A model generated the notes under the pieces. It saw nothing but the letters and a program-made list of their open reading frames with translations, ran no database searches and was not told the origin of the DNA. This document shows positions 1 through 8,955 of a stretch of 64,000 nt of DNA, one piece after another. The stretch is taken from contig JAEULW010000255.1 of assembly GCA_016793505.1 (NCBI GenBank), positions 1 to 64,000 on the forward strand. Direction: 5' to 3'. The translations under genes and the position numbers were made by a program. Position 1 is the stretch's first letter; every line of letters begins with the position of its first letter. This stretch comes from Methylobacteriaceae bacterium (lineage in GTDB: Bacteria > Pseudomonadota > Alphaproteobacteria > Rhizobiales > Beijerinckiaceae).

Positions 1-507
1 AAGGGAGCGATCTGCGTACTGCGGCGCGAGGTGCGCGATACGACGGACGGCACGCTCTATTGCGAGATCGACCAGACCGTCGCGCTGCGCGGCGAAGGCG
101 GCTTCGGCGGCGAACCGCTGCCGAGGACCGCGCGGCCCGAGCCGCCGGCGCGCGCGCCCGACCGCGTCGAACGCGTGACGACGTCGTCGCGCGCCGCGCT
201 GATCTATCGCCTGTCTGGCGACCTCAACCCGCTGCATGCGGACTACGCGGTGGCCCGACGCGCCGGCTACGATCGGCCGATCCTGCACGGGCTCGCCTCC
301 TATGGCGCGGTCTGCGCCGTGCTGCTGCGCGCCTTCTGCGACAGCGATCCGGCGCGGCTGAAATCTCTGGGGCTGCGCTTCGCCGGCGTCGTCATGCCCG
401 GCGACCGTCTCGACATCGCCTGCTGGCGCGATGCCGACCGCATTCTTTTCGAGGCGCGCGTCGACGGCCGCGTCGTGCTCGATCAGGGCGTCGCGCAGGT
501 CGCGTGA
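1..507 (+). CDS. MaoC-family (R)-specific enoyl-CoA hydratase, C-terminal part
   Basis: The reading frame is open from base 1 (168 residues to the stop), so the start lies outside the window. The protein carries the hydratase-2 signature YRLSGDLNPLHADYA followed by PILHGLASYG, with the Asp and His that activate water in hotdog-fold enoyl-CoA hydratases of the MaoC/MFE-2 type. Full two-hotdog members are about 280-300 residues, and this is the catalytic C-terminal half. The family hydrates trans-2-enoyl-CoA to (R)-3-hydroxyacyl-CoA in the cytoplasm. An SDR follows 87 bases downstream on the same strand, which suggests a shared beta-oxidation-like pathway. The acyl substrate cannot be read from the sequence. 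Confidence 0.85.
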   Translation, partial: KGAICVLRREVRDTTDGTLYCEIDQTVALRGEGGFGGEPLPRTARPEPPARAPDRVERVTTSSRAALIYRLSGDLNPLHADYAVARRAGYDRPILHGLASYGAVCAVLLRAFCDSDPARLKSLGLRFAGVVMPGDRLDIACWRDADRILFEARVDGRVVLDQGVAQVA

Positions 508-594
508 CGGACGGGATGCGCTGCTCGTGAATGCGGCGTCCGGGACAATCCGAACTGCGGGCGGACGATCGCGCCCGAAGATGCGAGGAACGCT

Positions 595-1467
<873 letters not shown>

Positions 1468-1472
1468 CGGGA

Positions 1473-2030
1473 TCAGCGTGCAAACATGTCGCCGAGCGCG
1501 CTGCCCGACGGCGCCTTGCGGCTCGAAATGCGATAGACGCAGCTGGCGCGGAACACGAGACGCTCGCCGACGCGGCCGAGCGTCTGCTGGAACAGCGTGG
1601 TGCGGCCCGCGCGCAGGAGTTGCGTGTCCCCTTCCAGCCACTCGCCGAGAACAGCGGGCGAAACGAAATCCAGCGACAGGCTGACTGTCGGCGTCAGCGC
1701 GTGCCGCAGATGCGGCGCCTCGTATTGGCTGACATAGACCTGCATGTCGGCGAAGGCCGCGAGAATGCCGCCGTGGCAACTGTCGTGCGGATTGATGTGC
1801 CGGCGACCGACGCGCATGCCGAGCCGCAGCCGCCCGTCGACAGGCCGGCCATAGAGCGGCCCCAGATAGGCGTTGAAGCCCGTGCCCGTGGGCAGCGGCG
1901 CATAGCCGGGCGGCGGATCGTCGGCGATCTCTTCCGCCAGCATGGCGGCCACTGCGCGCGTGTCCAAGGCCTCGCCCCTTTGTCCGGCCGCCCCGTCGAA
2001 CAGGGTCGCCGCCGTCTTCCCGTTTCTCAT
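1473..2030 (-). CDS. PaaI-type acyl-CoA thioesterase (hotdog fold)
   Basis: The 185-residue protein carries the PaaI/YbgC-like pattern NPHDSCHGGILAAFADM, in which the HGG stretch and the following Asp form the active-site helix of hotdog thioesterases. The expected role is hydrolysis of an acyl-CoA to free acid and CoA in the cytoplasm. It ends 5 bases from the end of the SDR, tail to tail. No Shine-Dalgarno is visible before the ATG at 2030. Instead a TATGAT -10-like box lies about 10 bases upstream, inside a perfect palindrome, so the message may be leaderless. Its acyl-chain specificity is unknown. Confidence 0.8.
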   Translation of the reverse strand: MRNGKTAATLFDGAAGQRGEALDTRAVAAMLAEEIADDPPPGYAPLPTGTGFNAYLGPLYGRPVDGRLRLGMRVGRRHINPHDSCHGGILAAFADMQVYVSQYEAPHLRHALTPTVSLSLDFVSPAVLGEWLEGDTQLLRAGRTTLFQQTLGRVGERLVFRASCVYRISSRKAPSGSALGDMFAR

Positions 2031-2035
2031 TCGCT

Positions 2036-2050
2036 AGCGTATCATACGCT
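2036..2050. promoter_or_regulatory. 15-bp perfect inverted repeat, likely repressor operator
   Basis: AGCGTATCATACGCT has two 7-base arms (AGCGTAT/ATACGCT) around one central base. It sits in the 101-base divergent gap between the thioesterase (start 2030, minus) and the DUF7064-like gene (start 2132, plus). Read on the minus strand it contains TATGAT, a good -10 box, six to eleven bases before the thioesterase ATG. A protein bound here would block that promoter. The size and symmetry suit a TetR/GntR-type regulator. The bound protein is unknown, but the TetR at 8328 is a candidate. Confidence 0.6.
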
Positions 2051-2131
2051 GCCGGACCGCGCGCGGCCACCGTCTTGACGGCCTGACGCGCGACGAGCAC
2101 AAGAGCCTCGCGCACGATTGAGGAGGATCGC

Positions 2132-3091
2132 ATGATCGGCTGGATCGCGAACGCTCCCGAGATCGTCGATCCCGGCTATCTGCCGAACGACGATCTGCGC
2201 CACCGCGCCGGCGACGGCGGCAAGTCGCGCGACTCGCTGTTCTGGCAGTTGATCATGCCCGAGCACGAGCTCGGCTTTCAGTGCTATCTGTATCTGACCG
2301 GCGCCGGCAAGGCCGGCTTCAACCTGATCCTGTGGGGCCGCGACAGGCGCCCGCATGTGCTCGAACTCGTGCAGGGCGATGTTCCCGACACGATGGATTT
2401 CGACGATTTCCGCCTCGGCGATCTGCATGTGCGTCAGCCCGCGGACCAGAAGACCTCGCGCGTCACCTTCCACAGCGACAAGGTGAAGCTCGACTACGCC
2501 TTCGAAGGGTTCCATGCGCCCTTCAGCTATCGCTCCAATCCTGACGGCCTGCCGGCCTGGTTCGCCGACAACCGGCTCGAGCAGTCGGGCCGGGTGAAAG
2601 GCTTCATCGAATGGGCCGGCCGGCGCATCGATTTCGATCGCATCGGCCATCGCGATCATTCCTGGGGCGTGCGCCACTGGCAGGCGCCGCAGCACTGGAA
2701 ATGGCTGGTCGCCTATGCGCCCGATGGATCGCGCATCGTCAACGCCTGGCTCTGGAACGCCAGGGGCGCCTCGGGCGTCGGCGGCTATGTCGTGCGCTGC
2801 GGCGAACTGACGCCGATCGCTCGCGTCGAGCAGGCCGCCGTCTTCGACGACGACATGACCCAGCGCAGCATCGAGGCGCGCATCATCGACATTCGCGGCG
2901 GCGCCTGCACGCTGACCATGCAGCGCTTCGGCCTCGTCAAGCTGCCGACCGGCGGACGCCATGCGACGATGATCATGGAGGCGGCCTGCCATGCGACGAT
3001 CGACGGCAGGCCCGCGGCGGGGCAGTTCGAATGCCAATGGCCGCAGAGCTATCTCGACGCCATGATCGAGCTGAACCAGCAGGCCCGATGA
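2132..3091 (+). CDS. DUF7064/DUF7065-type protein (hydroxyneurosporene-synthase-like)
   Basis: The 319-residue soluble protein has a strong GAGGAGGA ribosome site. The key visible motif is GHRDHSWGVRHW (about 172-183), matching the D-H-S-W core of a family annotated as DUF7064/DUF7065 and distantly related to CrtC carotenoid hydratase and AttH-type lipocalin-like folds. No signal peptide or membrane segment is visible. A second member with CMDHSWSRRTE lies at 4105-5130 and is probably part of the neighbouring TRAP operon. The gene overlaps the following kinase gene by ATGA, so the two are translationally coupled. The biochemical function is not established; a role in processing a hydrophobic, terpenoid or fatty-acid-like substrate is inference. 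The family name comes from motif recall. Confidence 0.65.
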   Translation: MIGWIANAPEIVDPGYLPNDDLRHRAGDGGKSRDSLFWQLIMPEHELGFQCYLYLTGAGKAGFNLILWGRDRRPHVLELVQGDVPDTMDFDDFRLGDLHVRQPADQKTSRVTFHSDKVKLDYAFEGFHAPFSYRSNPDGLPAWFADNRLEQSGRVKGFIEWAGRRIDFDRIGHRDHSWGVRHWQAPQHWKWLVAYAPDGSRIVNAWLWNARGASGVGGYVVRCGELTPIARVEQAAVFDDDMTQRSIEARIIDIRGGACTLTMQRFGLVKLPTGGRHATMIMEAACHATIDGRPAAGQFECQWPQSYLDAMIELNQQAR

Positions 3092-4095
3092 GCTGGGACT
3101 GGGACGACTCGACGCTCGCCGCGCTGGAGCGGTTTCTCGCGGCGCGCGGCCTCGGCGAGGCGCCGCCGCGACCGCGCCGCATCGGCGAGGGCCATTCGAA
3201 CCTGACCTACCTCATCGACGTGCGCGGCGGGCAGGCGGTGCTGCGCCGGCCGCCGCCGCCGCCCGTGCCGAAAGGCGCCAACGACGTGCTGCGCGAGGCG
3301 CGCGTCCTCTCCGCTCTCGAGACTCAAGATGTCCCGACGCCGCGCGTGCTCGCCATCGCGCAGGCCGGCGAGGCGCTCGACGTGCCCTTCTATGTGATGA
3401 CGCATATCGACGGCCACATCGTCACCGATGTGTTTCCGGGCGCCTTCGACGCGGCGCGCGACGGGCCGGCGATGACGTTCGGCCTCGCAAACGGGTTGGC
3501 GCGGTTGCACGCCGTGGACTGGCGCGCTTGCGGCCTCGGCGAGTTCGGGCAACCGAAGGATTTCAACACGCGTCACATTCGCCGGCTCGAGGGGCTGATG
3601 AGCGTCTTCGGGGCGCCTGCGCCGGGTCTCGTCGAGATGGCGGCGCATCTCAGCGCGACGGCGCCGCCGGAATCGGGCGAGACCATCGTCCACAATGATT
3701 TCCGGCTCGGCAATGTGATCTGGTCACGCGCCGCGCCGGCGCGGCTGATGGCGATCCTCGACTGGGAGCTGGCGACGATCGGCGATCCGCTGTTCGATCT
3801 CGGCTATGCCGTCTGCTGCTATCCGGCGCGCGGCGAGCCGCTCAACCCGACGCAGGAACTCTCCGCCGCGCTGCTCGCCGAGGGCGTCGGCGCGCGTGAC
3901 CACCTCATTGCGCATTACGCAGCGCAGACCGGCCGCGACGTGTCGCGGCTCGACTGGTACGTCGCCATGGCGGCCTGGAAGCTGGCGGTTCTCTACGACT
4001 ACCAGCATCGCCTGGCGCGCGACGCCTACTACGCCGACGCGACTCAGGCGCCGCGCTTCCTCGCCACGGCGCAACGCTTCGCGCGGCGCGCCTGA
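3088..4095 (+). CDS. APH-type phosphotransferase (ACAD10/11 kinase-domain-like)
   Basis: The 335-residue protein has the aminoglycoside-phosphotransferase fold motifs: the nucleotide-loop region GEGHSNLTY (about 33-41), the catalytic loop HNDFRLGNVIW (202-212) and the metal-binding LDWELATIGDP (224-234). The proline-rich RRPPPPPVPKGA stretch followed by REARVLSAL is characteristic of the subfamily found in ACAD10/ACAD11 and in bacterial lipid operons. Those animal kinase domains act on 4-hydroxyacyl-CoA; true antibiotic kinases look different. The ATG overlaps the upstream stop as ATGA, so this kinase is probably made together with the DUF7064-like protein. The natural substrate here is unknown; a hydroxylated acyl-CoA or steroid/terpenoid intermediate is plausible. 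Confidence 0.8.
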   Translation: MSWDWDDSTLAALERFLAARGLGEAPPRPRRIGEGHSNLTYLIDVRGGQAVLRRPPPPPVPKGANDVLREARVLSALETQDVPTPRVLAIAQAGEALDVPFYVMTHIDGHIVTDVFPGAFDAARDGPAMTFGLANGLARLHAVDWRACGLGEFGQPKDFNTRHIRRLEGLMSVFGAPAPGLVEMAAHLSATAPPESGETIVHNDFRLGNVIWSRAAPARLMAILDWELATIGDPLFDLGYAVCCYPARGEPLNPTQELSAALLAEGVGARDHLIAHYAAQTGRDVSRLDWYVAMAAWKLAVLYDYQHRLARDAYYADATQAPRFLATAQRFARRA

Positions 4096-4104
4096 GGCGG
4101 TGTT

Positions 4105-5130
4105 TCAGACGCCGCGCGCGCTGCGCGACAGCTTGGCGTGCATGAATTCGCGGCCGAAGATGTTGGCGAGTTCGCTGTAGCCGACGCGCCCATCCTCGGT
4201 CTGCCAGCGCATCAGCGACTGAAAGGCGATGTGCGAGGGATTGAAATTGTCCCACGGATGCCCGGCGATCAACGCGCCCGAGAAGCGGTGTGTCTTGCCG
4301 CGCGTATCGGTGCATGTCACCCAGCAGGAAACCGGCATCATGTCGGTCGTCGCGCCATGCACCTCGGCGTCGACGAGGCCAAAGGTCTCGCCGTTTTCGA
4401 CGACAAAGCCGAAGCGCAGCTTCTCATACACCGTCTCGCCGTCGACGAGATCGACCGGCACGGCCATGTGCACGCCGTAGTCAGGGCCGAAGCAGGCGCT
4501 GAGATAGGCGACCGCGCGGCGGCTCACCTCGGTGCGGCGGCTCCAGCTGTGATCCATGCAGTCGTAGCTGTCGACCTTGTAGCGCTTGCCGCGCAGGATC
4601 AGCTCGCCTGTGGTGTGGCCGATCGTGTTGAAATGACCGGATGGAAAGGTCGCGTCGACCGACCGGTTGCCCCATTGATCGCCGAGACGCGAATCATAGG
4701 CGTGGCCCTGCGGCTTGGCCAGCATCGGATTCTCGTTCGGGTCTTCGCAGTCGAAAGGACGATGGATGCCGCGGAAGGTGAGGTCGAGCGCGCATTCGTC
4801 GCCGCCCTTGTAGGCGTAGCGGAAGCGATATTCGATCGGCGCCTCGGTCACCTCGACGCGCATGCCGTTCTCGAGCTCGTAATTGGTGAAGTTCTTCGGC
4901 GCCGGCAGATGCATCTGCGCGTCGCAGAAATCGATCTCGTAGGCCTGTCGGCAAATGCCCTTGACGACGGCGATCGACGACAGCGCGACGCCGAGATTGG
5001 GGCGCGAGGCGACATAGAGATTGCCGAGAATCCGCTCTTCGGGAATCGAGAAGATGAGCGGCGTCGTCTCGGTCCAGCGCCATTCCTTCGGGTCGCTGGC
5101 GTGATAGCTGCAGTCTTCAGGACGGATCAT
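4105..5130 (-). CDS. DUF7064/DUF7065-type protein, second copy
   Basis: The 341-residue protein shares with the 2132 gene the diagnostic D-H-S-W core, here YDCMDHSWSRRTE (189-201), and the same overall plan of beta-rich segments ending in an AFQSLMRWQ region. The two are distant paralogs rather than a recent duplicate. It has no signal peptide. An AGGTGA ribosome site precedes the ATG. It starts 36 bases after the TRAP large permease stop on the same strand, so it is probably the last gene of the dctP-dctQ-dctM operon, which implies that it acts on the imported compound or a product of it. It ends 9 bases from the kinase gene, tail to tail. Function is unproven. Confidence 0.65.
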   Translation of the reverse strand: MIRPEDCSYHASDPKEWRWTETTPLIFSIPEERILGNLYVASRPNLGVALSSIAVVKGICRQAYEIDFCDAQMHLPAPKNFTNYELENGMRVEVTEAPIEYRFRYAYKGGDECALDLTFRGIHRPFDCEDPNENPMLAKPQGHAYDSRLGDQWGNRSVDATFPSGHFNTIGHTTGELILRGKRYKVDSYDCMDHSWSRRTEVSRRAVAYLSACFGPDYGVHMAVPVDLVDGETVYEKLRFGFVVENGETFGLVDAEVHGATTDMMPVSCWVTCTDTRGKTHRFSGALIAGHPWDNFNPSHIAFQSLMRWQTEDGRVGYSELANIFGREFMHAKLSRSARGV

Positions 5131-5166
5131 GGCGTTTCACCTGTTGCATGCGGGCGCGGCCTCGCG

Positions 5167-6483
5167 TCACAGCGCATTGACGAGAAACAGCGCGACGGAG
5201 GGAAAGAAGAACAGCATCGCGACGCGCAGCAGATCGGTGACGAGGAACGGCGCGACGCCGCGGAAGGTCTGCGACAGCGGCACGTCGCCGGCGATCTTGT
5301 TGACGACGAAAGCGTTGAGGCCGACCGGCGGCGTGATCAGGCCGATCTCGACAACCATCAGCGCCAGAATGCCGAACCAGATCGACTTGTCCTGCTGCGA
5401 CATGCCCCACAGATCGAACTTCATGATCATGGGATAGAAGATCGGCACCGTGAGGACGATCATCGACATCGATTCCATCACGCAGCCGAGGCCGATATAG
5501 ATCACGACGATCAGCGCGACGACGAGCAGCGGCGCCATGCCGCTCGTCAGCACCCATTCGGTGATGCCGTTCGTCATGTTGGTGAAGGCGAGCGCCGCGT
5601 TGAGCAGGTCCGCGCCGATGAGGATCAGGAAGATCATCGCCGAGCCGGTCGCCGTGCCGAGCAGGCTGGCGAGGAAGCCCTTCAGCCGCATGCCGTGCGC
5701 GACAGCCAGAAAGCATGTCACCAGCGCGCCGACGGCGGACGCCTCTGTCGGACTCGACCAGCCGCCATAAATGCTGACGACGACAGCGGCGAAGATCGCG
5801 ATGACCGGCAGCACCGCGATCGTGACGCGCAGCCGCTCCGGCCAGCTGGTGCGAGGGCCGGCCGGCCCCGCCTGCGGATCGCGCGACACATGCCAGCGCA
5901 CGGCGGCGAGATAGCCGGCGAAGGCGATGAGACCGGGCACGATGGCGGCGACGAACAGCTTGCCGATCGATTCGTTGGTCAGAATCGCGAAGACGACGAG
6001 CGGAACGGAGGGCGGAATGAGAATTCCGAGCGTGCCGCCGGCGGCGATCGAGCCTGTCGACAGAGTGCTCGAATAGCCGAACTTGCGCATCTGCGGATAG
6101 GCGACCTGCGCCATCGTCGCAGCCGTGGCGATCGACGAGCCGCAGATGGCGCCGAAGCCGGCGCAGGCGCCGACCGTCGCCAGCGCCAGGCCGCCGCGGA
6201 AATGGCCGAGAAAGGCGTTGACGAAGCGGAACAGCAGATGGGACAGGCCGCCATGCGTGGCGAACTGACCCATCAAGAGGAACATCGGCACGACGATCAG
6301 ATCGAAATTCGCCAGCCGCGCATAGGCCGCCGTCTTCATCCAGTTGAGCAGCGGCGCGACGCCGACGACATAGGAAAAGCCGGCGGCGCCGGCCATGAAC
6401 ATCGCCACCGCAATCGGCACGCGCAGCAGGATCAACGCGATGCCGCCGCTGATGATCAGAAGCCCGAGTGCGACGCCGCTCAT
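5167..6483 (-). CDS. dctM: TRAP transporter large permease (DctM type)
   Basis: The 438-residue integral membrane protein has the DctM features: an RVPIAVAMFMAG first helix, the scoop motif region GSIAAGGTLGILIPPSVPLVV, and a late GLITPPVGLNAFVVN stretch, with about 12-13 hydrophobic segments. It is the channel-forming, sodium-coupled subunit that works with the small permease and a periplasmic binding protein. Its ATG (6483) overlaps the small permease stop by one base (TGATG), which fixes the start against a longer in-frame extension upstream. With dctQ and dctP it forms a complete importer in the usual P-Q-M order. The substrate is probably a carboxylate, not determinable here. Confidence 0.92.
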   Translation of the reverse strand: MSGVALGLLIISGGIALILLRVPIAVAMFMAGAAGFSYVVGVAPLLNWMKTAAYARLANFDLIVVPMFLLMGQFATHGGLSHLLFRFVNAFLGHFRGGLALATVGACAGFGAICGSSIATAATMAQVAYPQMRKFGYSSTLSTGSIAAGGTLGILIPPSVPLVVFAILTNESIGKLFVAAIVPGLIAFAGYLAAVRWHVSRDPQAGPAGPRTSWPERLRVTIAVLPVIAIFAAVVVSIYGGWSSPTEASAVGALVTCFLAVAHGMRLKGFLASLLGTATGSAMIFLILIGADLLNAALAFTNMTNGITEWVLTSGMAPLLVVALIVVIYIGLGCVMESMSMIVLTVPIFYPMIMKFDLWGMSQQDKSIWFGILALMVVEIGLITPPVGLNAFVVNKIAGDVPLSQTFRGVAPFLVTDLLRVAMLFFFPSVALFLVNAL

Positions 6484-7046
6484 CAGCCGGGCTCCGCCAT
6501 CCTGTTGCGCGTCGACATCGCCTGCGGAGCGATCGCAAGGTAGAAGCCGATCGCCGCCGTCAGCAGCAGGCCCGGCAGCATCAGCGCCTGCGCCAGCCAG
6601 ACGGGCAGCGTGAGTATCGGCGAGAAGGCGCCCTGCGCCATCGATTGCTCCGCCAGCACGCCGGTGCGCCAGGCCAGCAGCAGCGCCATGACGCCGAGCA
6701 GCGCCGAGCCGATCCTGTCGAGCGCCAGATTGGCGCGCCCGGGCAGCCGGGCTGTCGCCAGGTCGACGATGACGTGGCCGCCGGTGAGATGACACCAGGG
6801 GAACAGCATCGACACCGACAGCGCCGCCGCCAGCTGCACCAGCTCATAGTCGCCGTTGACCTGCCAGCCCAGCAGCTTGCGGGCGACGATGGTGACGCAC
6901 AGCATGCAGGCGAGGGCCGCGATGATCAGCACGCCGAACATCGCCAGCACGATTGCGGCGCGCGCCATCGCCCGTCCCGGGATATCGCGGAAGACGGGCA
7001 TGCCGAGTCCCGCCGCCGTCAACGCGCCCACATCGCGATCGACCAT
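6483..7046 (-). CDS. dctQ: TRAP transporter small permease (DctQ type)
   Basis: The 187-residue membrane protein has four hydrophobic helices in the usual DctQ arrangement, with the family's VARKLLGWQVNGDYELVQLA region after helix one and a WCHLTGGHVIVDL stretch before helix three. The start at 7046 is chosen because an AAGGGAA ribosome site lies just upstream; a longer reading would run into the end of dctP. It forms the stator-like small subunit of the TRAP importer. A very stable 14-bp hairpin lies between the dctP stop and this start. It is coupled to the large permease through a TGATG overlap. Confidence 0.9.
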   Translation of the reverse strand: MVDRDVGALTAAGLGMPVFRDIPGRAMARAAIVLAMFGVLIIAALACMLCVTIVARKLLGWQVNGDYELVQLAAALSVSMLFPWCHLTGGHVIVDLATARLPGRANLALDRIGSALLGVMALLLAWRTGVLAEQSMAQGAFSPILTLPVWLAQALMLPGLLLTAAIGFYLAIAPQAMSTRNRMAEPG

Positions 7047-7076
7047 CGAAACGTTCCCTTGCTGGTCGAGCGCTGC

Positions 7077-7110
7077 GCCGACGGCCGGGGCGCGCCCCCC
7101 GGCCGTCGGC
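7077..7110 (-). other. Intercistronic hairpin between dctP and dctQ
   Basis: Bases 7077-7090 and 7097-7110 are perfect reverse complements (14 GC-rich pairs) around a 6-base loop. The stem starts 6 bases after the dctP stop codon in the direction of transcription and ends about 30 bases before the dctQ start. There is no T-run after it, so it is not a classical intrinsic terminator. Such structures protect the 3' end of an upstream binding-protein message and reduce read-through to the permeases, giving excess binding protein. Confidence 0.75.
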
Positions 7111-7116
7111 CGCACG

Positions 7117-8148
7117 TCACTTGGCGTATTTCGCGACGGACTGGCGGGCGCGTTCGAGCAGCGCCTTGCCGTCGAGGCCCTTCTTGTTGGCGTCCGCCAC
7201 CCATTCGTCGATGATCGGTTCGGCCGCCTTGCGCCAGCGCTCATATTCGGCGTCGGCCAGGATGGTGATGTTGGCGCCCTTGTCACGGGCGATCTTCTTC
7301 TCTTCCTGCGCCGTCGTCTCGAACGCCTCCGCGAATTTTGCGGAAGGCTCCACGCCGCGGTTGTCGTCGATGACCTTTTTCAGATCGGCGGGGAGACGGT
7401 CATAGGAGCCCTGGCCCATCGCCATGATCTGCACCGACGTGTACATGCGCTTCTGGTTGTCGCCGAAGTCGGTGTAGTACTTGATCGTATCGCCGATCTT
7501 GAGCAGGCCGACGGCGCTCCAGGGCAGATAGGAGCCGTCGATCACGCCGCGATTCAACGACTCGACGATCTCGCCCGCCGGCATCTGGATCGGCAGCGCG
7601 CCGAGCGCCTGCAGCACCTTGGCGCCATAACGCCCGGCGGCGCGCAGCTTGACGCCCTTGAGATCCTCCATCGTCCTGATCTGCTTCTTGGTCGTCTGCA
7701 TGATCGGGAAATCAGACGGCGCGATGGCGATCAGCCGCAGCCCCTTGAATTCGGGCCCCGGGTTGTCGCCCATCGCGTCCCACATCGCGCGGCCGGCGTT
7801 GACCACGTCATTGAGCATGAAGGGTAGCTCGAACACCTCTGCGGCGAGGTAGGCGCCGGGGCTGTAGCCGGGGTTGCCGTAGACGATGTCCACCACGCCG
7901 TCGCGCGCCTGTTCATAGAGCGCGCCGGGCGAGCCGCCGAGTTGCATCGACGGATACATCTGGCAGACGAGACGGCCGTTCGACTGTTCCTTGATGCGCG
8001 CGCACCAGGGATCGAAGAATTTGACGTGCTGATAGGAGTTGGCGCCGATGAAGGAGTGAAAGCGCAGCGTGACCGTCTGCGCCATCGCCGTGCCGGCGAA
8101 GGTCAGACCCAGCGCAACGCCGGCTGCGAGGCGACGGAGAACCGACAT
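7117..8148 (-). CDS. dctP: TRAP transporter periplasmic solute-binding protein (DctP type)
   Basis: The 343-residue protein begins with a Sec signal peptide ending AGTAMAQ (about 18-24). The mature part is a TRAP receptor: the YEQARDGVVDIVYGNPGYSPG stretch, the MEDLKGVKLRAAG hinge motif and the SLNRGVIDGSYLPW segment that in DctP proteins follows the substrate-carboxylate contact Arg. The Arg in KLRAAGRYG is the expected carboxylate ligand. A GGAGGA ribosome site lies 6 bases upstream of the ATG. This is the first gene of the dctP-dctQ-dctM-DUF7065 unit. The divergent TetR gene at 8328 is the likely regulator. The substrate is presumably a monocarboxylate, but the sequence does not show which. 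Confidence 0.92.
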   Translation of the reverse strand: MSVLRRLAAGVALGLTFAGTAMAQTVTLRFHSFIGANSYQHVKFFDPWCARIKEQSNGRLVCQMYPSMQLGGSPGALYEQARDGVVDIVYGNPGYSPGAYLAAEVFELPFMLNDVVNAGRAMWDAMGDNPGPEFKGLRLIAIAPSDFPIMQTTKKQIRTMEDLKGVKLRAAGRYGAKVLQALGALPIQMPAGEIVESLNRGVIDGSYLPWSAVGLLKIGDTIKYYTDFGDNQKRMYTSVQIMAMGQGSYDRLPADLKKVIDDNRGVEPSAKFAEAFETTAQEEKKIARDKGANITILADAEYERWRKAAEPIIDEWVADANKKGLDGKALLERARQSVAKYAK

Positions 8149-8167
8149 GGCTATTCCTCCCGTTTTT

Positions 8168-8191
8168 ATAATGATACAGTGAGAGGCTATT
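8168..8191 (-). promoter_or_regulatory. Promoter-proximal motif shared with the kinase promoter at 10748
   Basis: Read on the plus strand this 24-base element runs from ATAATG to AGGCTATT; the same ends at the same spacing occur at 10748-10771 (16 of 24 bases identical). On the minus strand it supplies a CATTAT box whose downstream edge is about 19 bases before the dctP ATG, giving a very short leader that carries the GGAGGA site. It may be a promoter with a regulator site. A TTGACA on the minus strand at 8201-8206 is too far from CATTAT to be its -35. Confidence 0.4.
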
Positions 8192-8327
8192 TCGGCGATC
8201 TGTCAACAGGAAATTGAGCCAGCGTACTATCAGGCCGCTTTCTATCCCGGCGCGGGGCGGCGGCTCGAGGGCGGAGCGCCGGGGCGGGGCGCGCCAGGCG
8301 CGCGGCGCTGGAGTTTGGTGGTTTTCG

Positions 8328-8948
8328 ATGATCAGCAGAAAGTCCGGCCGCCCGACACATCAGCAATCGGCTGATCTGACCGACCGCATTCTCGATGCGG
8401 CCGAGCGCTCCTTCGTGGAGCGCGGCTTTCAGGGAACGACGATCAAGAGCGTCGCCGAGGACTGCCGCGTCACGCGCCGCAGCGTCGTCAGCCGCTACAA
8501 GTCGCGAGACGAACTGCTCGTCGCCGTGGCGCTGCGCGAGATGGAGACCTTCGCGCCGCAACTGCACGGGCTCGACATTCGCGAGGCGCATCGCTGGGAG
8601 GATCTCGAGGCGCTGATCCGCAAGCTCTGCGAACGCGGCGCCAACCGCAGGAACGCCGCCTTGCTGCGCGCCTATCTCGGCGAGATCGTCCGGCTGCCGC
8701 ACCTTGCCCGGTCGATCATGGCGTTCTATTCGGAAATTTCCGCCGCAATCGAGCAGAAAATTGCGATGCTGCAGACCTTCGGCATGTTTGGCGACTACAA
8801 GGCCTCGACCGTCGCGGCCAGCGTCATCTCGCTGGTCATCTCCAATCCACGCATTCGCACGATGCTGTTCGATCCGACGTTCGAAGACCCGGCGATGGTC
8901 GAGCGCTATTTCACCGACGCCTGGACGCTGATCCGCGAGATGGCCTGA
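8328..8948 (+). CDS. TetR-family transcriptional regulator
   Basis: The 206-residue protein opens with a TetR DNA-binding domain: ILDAAERSFVERGFQGTTI followed by the helix-turn-helix at about 39-58 (SVAEDCRVTRRSVVSRYKSR) and then DELL. The remaining part is all-helical, as expected for a ligand-binding and dimer domain. The ATG at 8328 is preferred because it puts the usual short tail before the first helix; an earlier in-frame start at 8214 adds 38 low-complexity residues. The gene is divergent from the dctP operon across 179 bases, so it probably controls that operon, and possibly the kinase unit at 8956-10694, which has a related promoter element. The ligand is unknown. Confidence 0.88.
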   Translation: MISRKSGRPTHQQSADLTDRILDAAERSFVERGFQGTTIKSVAEDCRVTRRSVVSRYKSRDELLVAVALREMETFAPQLHGLDIREAHRWEDLEALIRKLCERGANRRNAALLRAYLGEIVRLPHLARSIMAFYSEISAAIEQKIAMLQTFGMFGDYKASTVAASVISLVISNPRIRTMLFDPTFEDPAMVERYFTDAWTLIREMA

Positions 8949-8955
8949 CGCAGCG

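Noticed and set aside
3088-4095. Aminoglycoside resistance kinase
   Set aside because: The PPPPPVPKGA stretch and the acyl-CoA-type neighbours fit the ACAD10/11-like metabolic subfamily. Nothing supports antibiotic resistance.
4083-4120. Intrinsic terminator between convergent genes at 4095 and 4105
   Set aside because: Only a four-pair stem (GGCG/CGCC) and no T-run. The other convergent junctions (1470, 8950, 31210, 43208, 56820, 58970) also lack a clear terminator.
4138-6543. A long plus-strand open frame (801 codons) opposite the DUF7065 and TRAP permease genes
   Set aside because: It is rich in Arg, Asp, His and Glu, lacks any recognisable motif, and runs antisense to two clear genes. 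Long antisense frames of this kind arise from GC-rich third codon positions.
8201-8206. TTGACA on the minus strand as -35 box of the dctP promoter
   Set aside because: No acceptable -10 box lies 16-18 bases downstream. The nearest, TATCAT, is 24 bases away. It is left out as a promoter call.
8221-8239. AGCGTACTATCAGGCCGCT as a TetR operator resembling the palindrome at 2036
   Set aside because: Only the outermost four bases are complementary, and the resemblance to AGCGTATCATACGCT is limited to one half-site.
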